Under the pieces are notes generated by a model, which did not search any database, was not told the DNA's origin, and saw only the letters and a program-made list of their open reading frames with translations. DNA of 64,000 nt. Origin: DASVNK01 sp036383895 (GTDB taxonomy: Bacteria; Verrucomicrobiota; Verrucomicrobiia; Limisphaerales; SXQI01). The translations under genes and the position numbers were made by a program. How positions within the stretch are numbered: the first letter of the stretch is position 1; each line of letters opens with the position of its first letter. Where the stretch lies: contig DASVNK010000030.1 of NCBI GenBank assembly GCA_036383895.1, forward strand, positions 1-64,000. The letters run 5' to 3'. Positions 7,509 through 16,062 of the stretch are shown one piece after another.

Positions 7509-9335
7509 TCAATCCTCCACCGGCACGACCAGATTCTGCATGATGTAGTCTTTCCGCTCCGGCGTATTTTTGCCCATGTAGAAGGTCAAAATATTCTGCG
7601 CCTCGCCTTTCGTCGCTGTTTCGACCTGGGTCAACCGCATTTCTTTTCCAATAAACTGTTTGAACTCGCCTGGCGAAATTTCGCCGAGTCCTTTGAAGCG
7701 CGTGATTTCCGCCGAGGCGCCTAACTTTTTGGCGGCCACATCCCGCTCTTCTTCGCTGTAGCAATAATGCGTCTCCTTTTTATTCCGGACGCGGAAGAGC
7801 GGTGTCTCCAGCACCCATAAATGTCCATCGTGCACGAGCTGCTCGAAGAACTTGTAGAAGTAAGTGATCAACAAATTCCGAATGTGCAATCCGTCGACGT
7901 CCGCATCCGTCGCCAAAATCACCTTCTCATAACGCAGGTTCGAAATAGTGTCCTCGATATCCAGCGCCCGCATCAAATTGTACATTTCATCGTTCTTGTA
8001 AACGATGTCGCGCTTCAGATCCCAAACATTCAGCGGCTTCCCCTTGAGCACGAAGATCGCCTGCGTGTTCACATCGCGCGTGCTCACGATGGATCCCGCC
8101 GCGGACTGACCTTCCGTCAGGAAAATCATCGTTCCTTTGCCTTTGTCCTTCGCACGGTTGAAGTGCTGCTTGCAATCCTTCAACTGCGGAATGTGCAGCG
8201 TGATCGCCTTGGCTCGTTCGCGCGCCAGCTTCTTCACGTCCTGCAATTCCTTCCGCAACTGTTGCGTATCCTGCGCCTTCGCGACGATCTTCTCCGCAAT
8301 CTCCTTGTTCCGGTTGAAAAAGTGCAGCAACTCCTCGCGCACATTATTCATTAATTCCGTCCGAATTTCCGTGTTCCCCAGCTTGTTCTTCGTCTGCGAC
8401 TCGAACATCGGATCCTTCAACCGGATCGCCACCGCGCCCACCATGCACTCGCGCACATCATCGCCCTCGAACTTCCCCTTCGCGTATTCATTCACCGCCT
8501 TCAACACACCCTCGCGAAATGCGCTCAAATGCGTCCCTCCATCGCTCGTGTATTGCCCGTTCACGAACGAATACACCGTCTCCCCGTAACGGCTGTTCGT
8601 GTGCGTGAAACAAAATTCCAAAGTCTTACTCGTGTAATGCAGCGGCGCGTAAATCGGCTCGCTATTGTCCGCCTGCAAATCTTCCAGGATCAAATCCATC
8701 AACCCCCGTCGAGCCACAAACGTCTGCCCGTTGAAGATCAACTTCAGCCCGCTGTTGAGATAGCAGTAATGCCGCAGCCGCTTCTCGATATGCTCCGTCT
8801 TGAAGTCGTATTCCTTAAATATCGTCGGGTCCGGCTCAAACTGCACGAACGTCCCGTTCGCTTCCTGAGTCTTCCCCTTCTTTTGGTCCAACAATTTCCC
8901 CTGCTTGAACTTTGCTTCGAAGAATTCTCCGTCGCGATGGCTGCGCACCAAAAAATGTTTCGAAAGCGCATTCACCGCTTTCGTGCCCACGCCGTTCAAC
9001 CCGACGCTGAATTGGAAAACATCATCGTTATATTTCGCCCCGGTATTGATCTGCGAAACGCAATCAATCACCTTCCCCAGCGGAATCCCGCGCCCGAAAT
9101 CCCGCACTGAAACCTTCCCGCCCTCCACCGAAATCTGCACCTCCCGCCCATGCCCCATGATGAATTCATCGATTGTGTTATCGATCACTTCCTTCAGCAA
9201 TATGTAGCAGCCATCATCGTAGTGCGACCCATCCCCAATCCGCCCAATGTACATGCCCGTGCGCAACCGAATGTGCTCCAAACTCGAAAGCGTCTTAATT
9301 TTGCTCTCGTCATAGACATGCTTGTTTTCAGCCAT
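7509..9335 (-). CDS. parE: Type II topoisomerase subunit B (topoisomerase IV/ParE type)
   Basis: The ATPase subunit of the topoisomerase. The GHKL domain shows EVIDNTIDEF (Asn53 is the Mg/ATP ligand), DFGRGIP (80-84) and GLNGVGTKAVNA (112-123). The Toprim domain begins at FLTEGQSAAGS (405-415), continues through KGKPLNVW, and carries the acidic triad in DADVDGLHIR (477-486). Glu408-Gly-Gln replaces the common EGD. At 608 residues it has the short ParE-like length without an insert. SIVSTRDVNTQAIFVLKGKPLN resembles Bacteroidetes topoisomerase IV. It probably acts with the A subunit at 4578-6719, though the intervening TA pair interrupts the operon. Confidence 0.88.
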   Translation of the reverse strand: MAENKHVYDESKIKTLSSLEHIRLRTGMYIGRIGDGSHYDDGCYILLKEVIDNTIDEFIMGHGREVQISVEGGKVSVRDFGRGIPLGKVIDCVSQINTGAKYNDDVFQFSVGLNGVGTKAVNALSKHFLVRSHRDGEFFEAKFKQGKLLDQKKGKTQEANGTFVQFEPDPTIFKEYDFKTEHIEKRLRHYCYLNSGLKLIFNGQTFVARRGLMDLILEDLQADNSEPIYAPLHYTSKTLEFCFTHTNSRYGETVYSFVNGQYTSDGGTHLSAFREGVLKAVNEYAKGKFEGDDVRECMVGAVAIRLKDPMFESQTKNKLGNTEIRTELMNNVREELLHFFNRNKEIAEKIVAKAQDTQQLRKELQDVKKLARERAKAITLHIPQLKDCKQHFNRAKDKGKGTMIFLTEGQSAAGSIVSTRDVNTQAIFVLKGKPLNVWDLKRDIVYKNDEMYNLMRALDIEDTISNLRYEKVILATDADVDGLHIRNLLITYFYKFFEQLVHDGHLWVLETPLFRVRNKKETHYCYSEEERDVAAKKLGASAEITRFKGLGEISPGEFKQFIGKEMRLTQVETATKGEAQNILTFYMGKNTPERKDYIMQNLVVPVED

Positions 9336-9455
9336 ACGTAGAAATTACGGGCCATGACAATCGTACAGGACAGCCCGCTTGCCAAGTGGAACTTCTCGAC
9401 ACCTATCTCGGGTGCCCCACCAGAGAAGACTGCTCACGCTGCCTTCTAAAAACTG

Positions 9456-9950
9456 CTAGTAGTCGTAGAGACCGGAGTCTTTGCTGTAGCTGCCGCCGCC
9501 GCCGGATTCGTCTTCGCCGCCCAGACCGCCGAGGAGGTCGCCCATGTCTTCTTCGATTTTTTCAGGGTCTTCGCCGGCTTCCAGGCGGCGGATGGCGATA
9601 TCCATTTCTTTGGGAACCGCGCCGGGAGGAAGGACGTCCTTCATTTTGCGCATCATGTGCGCCATGTGTTTGGGATTGTTTTCATCCATGTGGTCCATGT
9701 CGCGCTCGATCTCGCTCATGGCGGCGGCGACTTTCGGGTCATCAAAGTCAGGCATTGGATCGGCCTCGCCGGACTCGGAGGGGGCGGCGGATTCTTTCAG
9801 GCCTTTGGTCATGGCGAAGCGGCTGAGTTGTTTTTCGAGCTTCTTATTGCCGCACTTGGGACAGACCGGCGAGTGCGTGGGATTTACGCGCTTGGAGAGG
9901 AAGCTGTAGATCTTCCGGCATTTCGGGCACGCGAATTCGTAAATCGGCAT
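9456..9950 (-). CDS. FmdB-family zinc-ribbon protein with acidic/Met-rich tail
   Basis: A 164-residue protein. The first ~40 residues, MPIYEFACPKC...CPKCG, are a FmdB/CxxC_CxxC_SSSS zinc ribbon with Cys8, Cys11, Cys30 and Cys33. The remainder is an acidic, low-complexity region with a methionine/histidine-rich helix (HMDENNPKHMAHMMRKMKD), and a Gly/Ser-rich end. FmdB was named from a putative regulator of formamidase, but the function of these proteins is not established. ATG 9950 is chosen because the family begins MPxYEF; a longer frame upstream lacks homology. The long tail is larger than the ~70-110 residues usual in the family. Confidence 0.78.
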   Translation of the reverse strand: MPIYEFACPKCRKIYSFLSKRVNPTHSPVCPKCGNKKLEKQLSRFAMTKGLKESAAPSESGEADPMPDFDDPKVAAAMSEIERDMDHMDENNPKHMAHMMRKMKDVLPPGAVPKEMDIAIRRLEAGEDPEKIEEDMGDLLGGLGGEDESGGGGSYSKDSGLYDY

Positions 9951-10182
9951 ATGGCAAAAATGGGAAATGCGGAGCGGTTTGGCAAGAGGAGCGGAAAAAA
10001 GGCGGGGACACTCGGTCGTGGCTCGTTCTCGCAAAGTCGCTTCGGCAGCTTTCGGAATATTCTTCTTCTCCCACGCGTGGACGAAACCGGGAGAAATTTC
10101 TCCTCGTTTCTACGGGTGGGTGTAGAAGAAGAAATGGAGAGAGGGTTGGACCAGCCGGCCGCCAGTCCAACCCAGGTGATCA

Positions 10183-11817
10183 TTACTCGACGCGGTGGAG
10201 GATATTGCCCTCCAGCCGCACTAATCCATCGGTGATCGCCCGTTGGATGATGCGGTAGGCATAGGCCTGGCTGTACCCTTTGGCCAGGAGCTTCCTGGCC
10301 GCCTCAGCGCGCATCGCCGGATGTGCGCAGATTTCCAGCAGATCGTCCTCCGGCACGCGTTGCGGACCTTCGGCGAGCGAACGTTGCCAGGCGGCATGGT
10401 CGAACTCCGGCTCGGCTTCGTAGATCATCGAATCGGCCTTCAACCGAATGGCGAACGGCGCGAATTCTTCGCCGTTGGAACATTTCCCGCAGCTCAACAC
10501 CAGGCGCATGTTGTCGTTGGCATTGGCCGGGGCGAGGTTGATCTGCCCGCGCGTCCAGGCTTGCAGCAGCTTGGAATTGCGCCCGAAGCTGGAGCGTTCG
10601 ATGCCAGTCGCGCGCGCCGCGCCTGCTTTGCCGGTGAGCGCGTGGTGCAGCACAATCGTGGCCCGCGGGGGACGGCCATCCTTGCCATCGCGTCCCGTCG
10701 CCGCCAGTTGCGTAATGGCCAGGCAAGTCGCGCGCATATCGCTATCGCGGTTCAAATCGCCGATGCCGAAACAATTCAGCGGGTCGAAGCAAACCACGTC
10801 CGGATCGAACCGCTCGATCACGTCCCCCAATCGCTGGCGCACACCGTGCTGGTCGAGCTGCACGAAACAGTCCTGCTCGCCTTCCACAGTGTGGATGAAG
10901 AGACGTTCCGCCACGCGTTGCCAGTCCTCTTCCCCGAGCCAGTCCCGCAATCGCCGCAAATCATCCTGCAAGCGGCGTTTGGAATTCTCCGCCTGGAAGA
11001 TCAGCCATTTGAGATTCGGTTGATGGACCGGCAGGGAAACGAACGGACGGCCCGTGATGCAACAAGCCGCCAGTTGCAGCAGCAAACGCGATTTGCCAAT
11101 GCCACCGGCGCCGAGCAACGTCAGGCTCTGGCCGCGTGCCAGCAATCGGTCGCCGAGCAGGTTATCGCTCTCCGCCATCGGTTCAGTAATTAATTCCGCC
11201 GCGCTCCGCACCGTGAACGGAGCCGGGCTGCTCAAGCGCCGTAATGCACGAATCGCTTCTTCCGAATCTTCCAGCAACCGCGCTGCGGGAGCGGATTTAT
11301 CCGCGGCGACCTTCTCGAGTCGCCGCGCCGCATCCAGCGCGAACCGGCGCTGATATTTATCCTCCAAGTCTTCGATAAACATCCGGATGGCAGTCGCGGT
11401 CGGCACCGTATCGCTCAGCGAAGCAAGGACCTGCGGGCCATCCTCCGCCCATTTCAACTGCGCTTCCTTGGCGCGATGATACACGGTGTAGGAGGCGACT
11501 TCATCGCCGTTGCTAACCATGCGTTCGAGCAGTTGGAACAACTCGCGATTACGCAGGTCGTAGAAGTAACGGGAGTTCACTCCCGCATCCTTCAAAGCTT
11601 CGAATGAAGCTTTTGCATCCAGGAGGATGCACCCCAGAACCTGAAGCTCTGATTCAGGTGAATAAAGCTCTGCCTCCCTCACTTCCCTACCCTTCATAGG
11701 TTGGGAGAGGTTGGACGGGTTTACGTTGTTTTGTTGGTTACCAGACGCTGTCGATTGGCTCCGATCTACTCGGCTCCAATCGGCAGAGCCTGCCGATAGG
11801 ACATCATGATTATTCAT
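10183..11817 (-). CDS. DnaB-N / RepA-like hexameric helicase fusion
   Basis: About 544 residues from ATG 11817. After a ~50-residue polar leader, YSPESELQVLGCILLD through the EDLEDKYQRR region matches the N-terminal helical domain of replicative DnaB. The ATPase half is instead RepA-like (RSF1010 type, AAA_25): Walker A GAGGIGKS near residues 232-240, Walker B VVCFDPLNCFG and an IVLHHAL sensor. A C-terminal winged-helix-like segment follows. It probably unwinds DNA or loads at a replication origin. No phage or plasmid genes are near. An in-frame ATG at 11886 is rejected because codons there are A/T-rich, unlike the gene; ATG 11697 is another option. Confidence 0.65.
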   Translation of the reverse strand: MNNHDVLSAGSADWSRVDRSQSTASGNQQNNVNPSNLSQPMKGREVREAELYSPESELQVLGCILLDAKASFEALKDAGVNSRYFYDLRNRELFQLLERMVSNGDEVASYTVYHRAKEAQLKWAEDGPQVLASLSDTVPTATAIRMFIEDLEDKYQRRFALDAARRLEKVAADKSAPAARLLEDSEEAIRALRRLSSPAPFTVRSAAELITEPMAESDNLLGDRLLARGQSLTLLGAGGIGKSRLLLQLAACCITGRPFVSLPVHQPNLKWLIFQAENSKRRLQDDLRRLRDWLGEEDWQRVAERLFIHTVEGEQDCFVQLDQHGVRQRLGDVIERFDPDVVCFDPLNCFGIGDLNRDSDMRATCLAITQLAATGRDGKDGRPPRATIVLHHALTGKAGAARATGIERSSFGRNSKLLQAWTRGQINLAPANANDNMRLVLSCGKCSNGEEFAPFAIRLKADSMIYEAEPEFDHAAWQRSLAEGPQRVPEDDLLEICAHPAMRAEAARKLLAKGYSQAYAYRIIQRAITDGLVRLEGNILHRVE

Positions 11818-11886
11818 ATGTGTCAACAAGGATTCACAATAAAAGAATACTTGCAAGAAAATTCTACTATTATTCTCTGCTGACAT

Positions 11887-11946
11887 GTAGAAACCAGTAG
11901 AAACCTTTTATCTTAATCCGGTCGCGGAGAAGAAGAAGAAGAAGAA
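11887..11946. repeat. Short tandem repeats upstream of helicase gene
   Basis: Two features lie in the gap between the helicase gene and yraN. GTAGAAACCA followed by GTAGAAACC (11887-11905) is a near-perfect 10-bp tandem repeat. A (GAA)6 run occupies 11928-11946. On the - strand the repeat reads GGTTTCTAC and lies about 70 bases before the chosen start of the helicase gene. It could be an iteron- or operator-like site; no function is proven. Confidence 0.5.
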
Positions 11947-11967
11947 AAGCACCCCAATCGCCAGGAA

Positions 11968-12420
11968 TCAGCGGCGCGTTCGGCGAAGCATTTGGGAGTT
12001 GAAAGAGTTCGAGTTGTGCCGAATCTCGATGACCTGGTCGAAGGCAAGGAGCACTTCGACGACATCGAAGCGGTAAGCGACGTGGGGATGTTTGAGTTGG
12101 CGGAGGTATTCGTTCGCGGTGCGGACAAGAGCACGACGTTTTCTGTTGTCGACTGCTTTACCTGGACGGGTCCAACCCCCGGCAGTGCGAGTCTTCACTT
12201 CAACAAAGACAAGGCACGTTTCGGCGGTTGTTTCGTCACGGAAGATGAGATCGATTTCGCCCTCTTTGCAGGAGAAATTTGCGGTGAGGAATTTCAGGCC
12301 TAGCTGCTGAAGGTGTTCGCGCGCGGCGCGCTCGCCGAGGTCGCCGCGCTGGAGGTGGATCGGTTTCGCCGAGCGGCTCCAGAATTTGAATTTGTTCCAG
12401 AGGTCGACCCAGATAGCCAT
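11968..12420 (-). CDS. yraN: YraN/UPF0102 family putative endonuclease
   Basis: A 150-residue protein with the family core: GERAAREHLQQLG, then KEGEIDLIF and FVEVKTRT, an E..D..ExK pattern as in restriction-endonuclease-like folds of Holliday-junction resolvase type. The family is widespread and usually next to rnhB or DNA-metabolism genes, but its activity is poorly established. It starts three bases after the rnhB stop, so the two genes are almost certainly co-transcribed and translationally coupled. The ~18-residue N-terminal stretch rich in Trp, Lys and Phe is longer than in many members. Confidence 0.9.
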   Translation of the reverse strand: MAIWVDLWNKFKFWSRSAKPIHLQRGDLGERAAREHLQQLGLKFLTANFSCKEGEIDLIFRDETTAETCLVFVEVKTRTAGGWTRPGKAVDNRKRRALVRTANEYLRQLKHPHVAYRFDVVEVLLAFDQVIEIRHNSNSFNSQMLRRTRR

Positions 12421-12423
12421 GGG

Positions 12424-13086
12424 CTACATGAAGAGTTGGGGCTGCGGTTCCGCGAGCGCCTGCGGCCGGCATGGCGCAAAGCTGCGGCGATGCAACGCAC
12501 AGGGCCCGAAATTCTTGAGCGCCTCGAGATGTTGTGGAGTGGAATAGCCTTTGTGCTCGCGAAAGCCGTACTGCGGGAATTGCTCGTGGTATTCGGCCAT
12601 CCGGCGATCCCGCGTGACCTTTGCCAGGACACTCGCGGCGGCGATGGAAAAACTTTTTGCGTCGCCATCGATGAGCGGGGTTTGGGGATTGAGCGCGGAG
12701 AAAATGTGCGGGCCGTCGACGAGGGTGTGGTCGGGAATGGGGCTGAGTTGGAGAAGGGCGTCGTTCATCGCACGGAGGCTGGCGCGAAGGATGTTGATCG
12801 AGTCGATGATTTCCACTTCCGCGCTCGCGATGGCGTAGGAGACAAGAGGTGAGGTGGTGAGGAAATCGTAAAATCGGTCGCGTTCTTTTTCGGTAAGCTG
12901 CTTGGAATCGTTCAGGCCCTGGAGTTTTCGGGGCAGCCCTTGGTGGATCCATTCGACCGGGAAGCAAACAACTGCGGCGACGACCGGGCCGGCGAGGGGA
13001 CCCCGACCAGCTTCATCGGCGCCGGCAACGCGGGAGCATCCTTTGGCGAGACATTCGCGTTCATATTTGAATTTGCTGGGCCGCAT
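12424..13086 (-). CDS. rnhB: Ribonuclease HII
   Basis: RNase HII removes ribonucleotides and RNA primers from DNA. The 220-residue product keeps GADEAGRGPLAGPVVAAVV, which has the first two catalytic acids (Asp-Glu in DEAGRG), LNDSKQLTEKER, HTLVDGP with the next Asp, and AAASVLAKVTRDRRM. An ATG at 13086 (MRPSKFKYERE) is preferred to an upstream in-frame start at 13140, since conserved sequence begins about 20 residues after 13086 and the longer frame runs into the divergent gene's promoter region. It is the first gene of the rnhB-yraN pair. Confidence 0.95.
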   Translation of the reverse strand: MRPSKFKYERECLAKGCSRVAGADEAGRGPLAGPVVAAVVCFPVEWIHQGLPRKLQGLNDSKQLTEKERDRFYDFLTTSPLVSYAIASAEVEIIDSINILRASLRAMNDALLQLSPIPDHTLVDGPHIFSALNPQTPLIDGDAKSFSIAAASVLAKVTRDRRMAEYHEQFPQYGFREHKGYSTPQHLEALKNFGPCALHRRSFAPCRPQALAEPQPQLFM

Positions 13087-13226
13087 TAAGAGAGTGCGAG
13101 TTCTGCTGGACTTTGTATGGCAACGAGTTGGATTGGTCAAAGCGAAGTTGTTCGGGAATTATCCACAATGCGCGGTCGGAAGTTTTTGAAACAAAACTAA
13201 TGCCGATACAGTCTTGTCTATTGAAG

Positions 13227-13952
13227 ATGAATTTGCCCCTGGAAATCGAGAGCGGAGCGGTGAACGAGAAATCGCGCGCGTTCACGCTCATCGAACTGTT
13301 AGTCGTGGTGGGGATCATAGGGATTTTGGCTTCGATGTTGTTGCCGGCGTTGGCCAAGGCGAAAGGCAAGGCGAATGCGACCACCTGTTTAAATCACGTG
13401 CGGCAGCTTGGGATCGCTTCGACGATGTATGCGAGCGATCACGACGATGAGTTGCCTCGGCGCGGACGGCGTTACAGCAACACGTGGGCGTATGCACTGC
13501 TGCCCTATTACAAAGATCGCAAAATCCTGAAATGCCCGAGTGACGCATTCACGGAGAATCGCAGTTATTTGATCAATGGATTCAATGATTTCTGGGAAAA
13601 GACGCTGGAGCCGAAGAATTACGATTTGGTGATGAAGTGGGCCTGGCCGCATGGGGTGAAATTGGGCGCAGTGCCGCTGCCGAGCGACACGGTGGTCTTC
13701 GGGGAAAAGGCCCGCGGAACAAAGCATGTGCATATGGATTTGGACCAGAAGGGCGTTAAGGATGATGGAATTTCGGGGAATGATCGGAACGTCGTCGCGC
13801 ATAATATGCACGGGTCCCGGAAGAGCGGCGGATCGCATTTTAGTTTTGCCGACGGGAGCGCGCGATATCTGAAGTATGGCGGATCAGTGCGGCCGGTGAA
13901 TCTTTGGGCGACGACAGACGAGTGGCGCAATGCGCCCGTGGTGCTCGACTAA
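13227..13952 (+). CDS. Pseudopilin-like protein with prepilin N-terminus
   Basis: A 241-residue product. The leader of about 20 residues ends at SRA, followed by FTLIELLVVVGIIGILASMLLPALAKAK, a canonical class III signal with Glu5. The pilin body includes CLNHVRQLGIASTMYASDHDDELPR and, near the C-terminus, HFSFADGSARYLKYGG, the H-x9-DG-like motif typical of Verrucomicrobia/Planctomycetes pseudopilin paralogues. These are expected to be processed by PilD-like peptidase and sit in the inner membrane or a filament. ATG 13227 gives a normal leader length; starts at 13200 and 13113 would be too long. The nearby MoxR/DUF58 pair is convergent and unrelated. Confidence 0.82.
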   Translation: MNLPLEIESGAVNEKSRAFTLIELLVVVGIIGILASMLLPALAKAKGKANATTCLNHVRQLGIASTMYASDHDDELPRRGRRYSNTWAYALLPYYKDRKILKCPSDAFTENRSYLINGFNDFWEKTLEPKNYDLVMKWAWPHGVKLGAVPLPSDTVVFGEKARGTKHVHMDLDQKGVKDDGISGNDRNVVAHNMHGSRKSGGSHFSFADGSARYLKYGGSVRPVNLWATTDEWRNAPVVLD

Positions 13953-13955
13953 TAT

Positions 13956-14876
13956 TTAGCGGGAGCGCCTGCGGAGGGCTTTACCGAGCCGGCGTCGGTC
14001 GAGGAGAAACTCCATCAGGCAGCGTTCGAGCGGCCGATCCGTGGGCGTGAGATGATAGGCGACGCCTTCGTTGCGGCAGATGCGCTGGAGGTTTTCGTTG
14101 TGCGCGCGGAAGCGCTCCAGGTAATTCCGCTTGGCGAAATTCGGGTCGATGTAGAGTTCGCGGCCGGATTCGACATCACGGAACAGAGAGGCTTTGTCGA
14201 AGTTCAGATCGATTTCGGCGCGATCGAGCGTTTGGAAGAGCGCGACTTCGTGGCCCCAGGCGCGGAGTTGCGCGAGGCTTTTCTCCAAAGTTTCCAGCGG
14301 AGCAAGGAAGTCAGAAATGAGCACAAGCAAACCGCGTTTTTGCACGAGCTCAGAGACGCGGCGGAGGGGCGCTTCGATATCAGTCACGTCGCCGGTGGTC
14401 TGCTTCTCGAGGGTGAGCATGAATTGGCGTAGATGGCCGGGGCGGTGGCGTGCGGGGAGGTAATCGCGGATGGTGTCAGCAAAGGTGAGCAGACCGATTG
14501 CGTCGCTCTGCATTTCGAGGAAGTAGCCCAAAGTCGCGGCGGCGGTGGCGGCGTATTGCGCCTTGGTGTAGCCGGCGGAGCCGTAGGACATTGATTTGCT
14601 TTGATCGACGAGGAAGAAGCAGCGGAGGTTCGTTTCGTCCTCGAACTTTTTGATGTAGTAGCGGTCGGAACGGCCGACGAGTTTCCAATCGACGTAGCGG
14701 GTGTCATCGCCGGAGGTGTATTGGCGGTACTCGGTGAATTCAACAGAGAAGCCGTGGAAGGGACTTCGATGCAGGCCGTTCCAGAAACCTTCCACGACCA
14801 CGCGGGCGCGCAGCTCCATGTTCTTGATGGACATGAGCGCCTGTGGGTGGATGTAGCTGGTGGGAGCGGCGATCAC
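13956..14876 (-). CDS. DUF58 (VWA-like) protein, MoxR partner
   Basis: About 306 residues from a GTG at 14876 (ATG at 14834 is the alternative). It shows the DUF58 landmarks GFSVEFTEYRQYTSGDDTRYVDWK (visible as EYRQY, GDDTRYVDW), the metal-site-like DQSKSMSYG, and LISDFL. DUF58 proteins are VWA-like partners encoded next to MoxR ATPases, thought to act in assembly or chaperone-like maturation. A Batl/BatA-type Oxygen-stress or cell-surface role is sometimes proposed but unproven here. It starts 4 bases after the moxR stop and is therefore coupled to it. No other bat genes or transglutaminase gene follow, so this is a minimal pair. Confidence 0.88.
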   Translation of the reverse strand: MIAAPTSYIHPQALMSIKNMELRARVVVEGFWNGLHRSPFHGFSVEFTEYRQYTSGDDTRYVDWKLVGRSDRYYIKKFEDETNLRCFFLVDQSKSMSYGSAGYTKAQYAATAAATLGYFLEMQSDAIGLLTFADTIRDYLPARHRPGHLRQFMLTLEKQTTGDVTDIEAPLRRVSELVQKRGLLVLISDFLAPLETLEKSLAQLRAWGHEVALFQTLDRAEIDLNFDKASLFRDVESGRELYIDPNFAKRNYLERFRAHNENLQRICRNEGVAYHLTPTDRPLERCLMEFLLDRRRLGKALRRRSR

Positions 14877-14880
14877 GATA

Positions 14881-15918
14881 CTACGCAGCGACCTTCGCGG
14901 GCTTCGGCGAAGCAGGGGCGTTGGTGGAGTTTTCCTGCAGGCGCGAGATGAGTTGATCGACCGTAATTCCTTCGGCTTCGGCTTTGTAGTTGAGGAGAAT
15001 GCGGTGACGGAGGACGGGGGCGGCGAGCGCTTGAACATCCTGAATCGAGGCGTGGGAGCGGCCTTGGAGAAGAGAGCGAGCTTTGGCGCCGAGGACGAGG
15101 TATTGGCCCGCACGGAGACCGGCGCCCCAGTTGACCCAGTCGTTAATAAAACCGGGAGTGTTCGCCTGGCGCGGGCGGGATGCGGCGGCGAGGCGGACGG
15201 CGTAGCGAACGACATCTTCGGCGATGGGAACTTTGCGGACGAGATCATGGAAGCCGAGCACATCTTCGCCAGTGAAGATGGCCTTGATCGCTTCCGGTCT
15301 GCGGGAAGTGGTTTGAGTCACGACGGCGACTTCATCGTCTTCGCCCAGGTAACTGATGACCACGTTGAACATGAAGCGGTCGAGTTGCGCTTCGGGCAGC
15401 GGATAGGTACCTTCCATTTCGACCGGGTTTTGCGTGGCGAGAACGAAGAAGGGTTCCGGCAACGCGTGCTTCACGCCGGCCGCAGTGACTTGATGTTCCT
15501 GCATCGCTTCGAGGAGCGCGGCCTGGGTTTTCGGGGGGGTGCGGTTGATTTCGTCGGCGAGGATCATGTTGCCGAAGATAGGGCCGCGAACGAAGGAAAG
15601 GCGGCGGCCCTGCTCGGTCTCATTGAGGATCTCGGTGCCGGTGATGTCGGCGGGCATGAGGTCGGGCGTGAATTGAATGCGGCGGAATTCCAGGTGGAAA
15701 ATTTCGGCGATCGATTTGACGAGGAGCGTCTTGGCGAGGCCGGGCGCGCCGGTGATGAGGCAGTGGCCTCCGGCGAAAAGCGCGATGAGGATTTGATCGA
15801 TGACTTCGCGCTGCCCGACGATCGTCTTACCGAGCTCCGCGTAGATTTGGGTGCGGGCTTGAACGAGACGTTCGAAGAGTTGCTGTTCGACCTTCTGGGA
15901 TTCTGTAGAGACAAACAT
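14881..15918 (-). CDS. MoxR-family AAA+ ATPase
   Basis: A 345-residue AAA+ protein. GQREVIDQILIALFAGGH precedes Walker A (GAPGLAKTLL, about 57-66); ILADEINRTPPKTQAALLEAM carries Walker B and the MoxR signature; ATQNPVEMEGTYPLPEAQLDRFM is sensor 1 and the family box. MoxR ATPases work as hexameric chaperones for assembling metal or envelope complexes together with VWA proteins. The adjacent DUF58 gene supports that pairing. Two residues, C-terminal Ala-Ala, end the gene. The upstream neighbour (M49 peptidase, 16063) is divergent with a 144-base intergenic gap that should hold both promoters. Confidence 0.95.
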   Translation of the reverse strand: MFVSTESQKVEQQLFERLVQARTQIYAELGKTIVGQREVIDQILIALFAGGHCLITGAPGLAKTLLVKSIAEIFHLEFRRIQFTPDLMPADITGTEILNETEQGRRLSFVRGPIFGNMILADEINRTPPKTQAALLEAMQEHQVTAAGVKHALPEPFFVLATQNPVEMEGTYPLPEAQLDRFMFNVVISYLGEDDEVAVVTQTTSRRPEAIKAIFTGEDVLGFHDLVRKVPIAEDVVRYAVRLAAASRPRQANTPGFINDWVNWGAGLRAGQYLVLGAKARSLLQGRSHASIQDVQALAAPVLRHRILLNYKAEAEGITVDQLISRLQENSTNAPASPKPAKVAA

Positions 15919-16062
15919 GGGTGGCTGAAACTCCTATGGCGCAAAACTAACAGCATTGCAATGGCAACGCCATGCTTAATGAGACGAATTGCGGTGGTGG
16001 TTGGATGTGGCGCGAATCGATTTGGTATTTCGACGATTTTGCGCCAAATTAGCCGCACGCCA

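Noticed and set aside
8529..9110. Long open frames antisense to parE and similar shadows antisense to aceE, aceF, lpd and the secretin
   Set aside because: They follow the codon periodicity of the real genes on the other strand and have no family features.
14860..16062. N-terminal extension of the M49 gene
   Set aside because: It lies antisense to moxR, and a proper signal peptide begins at 16063.
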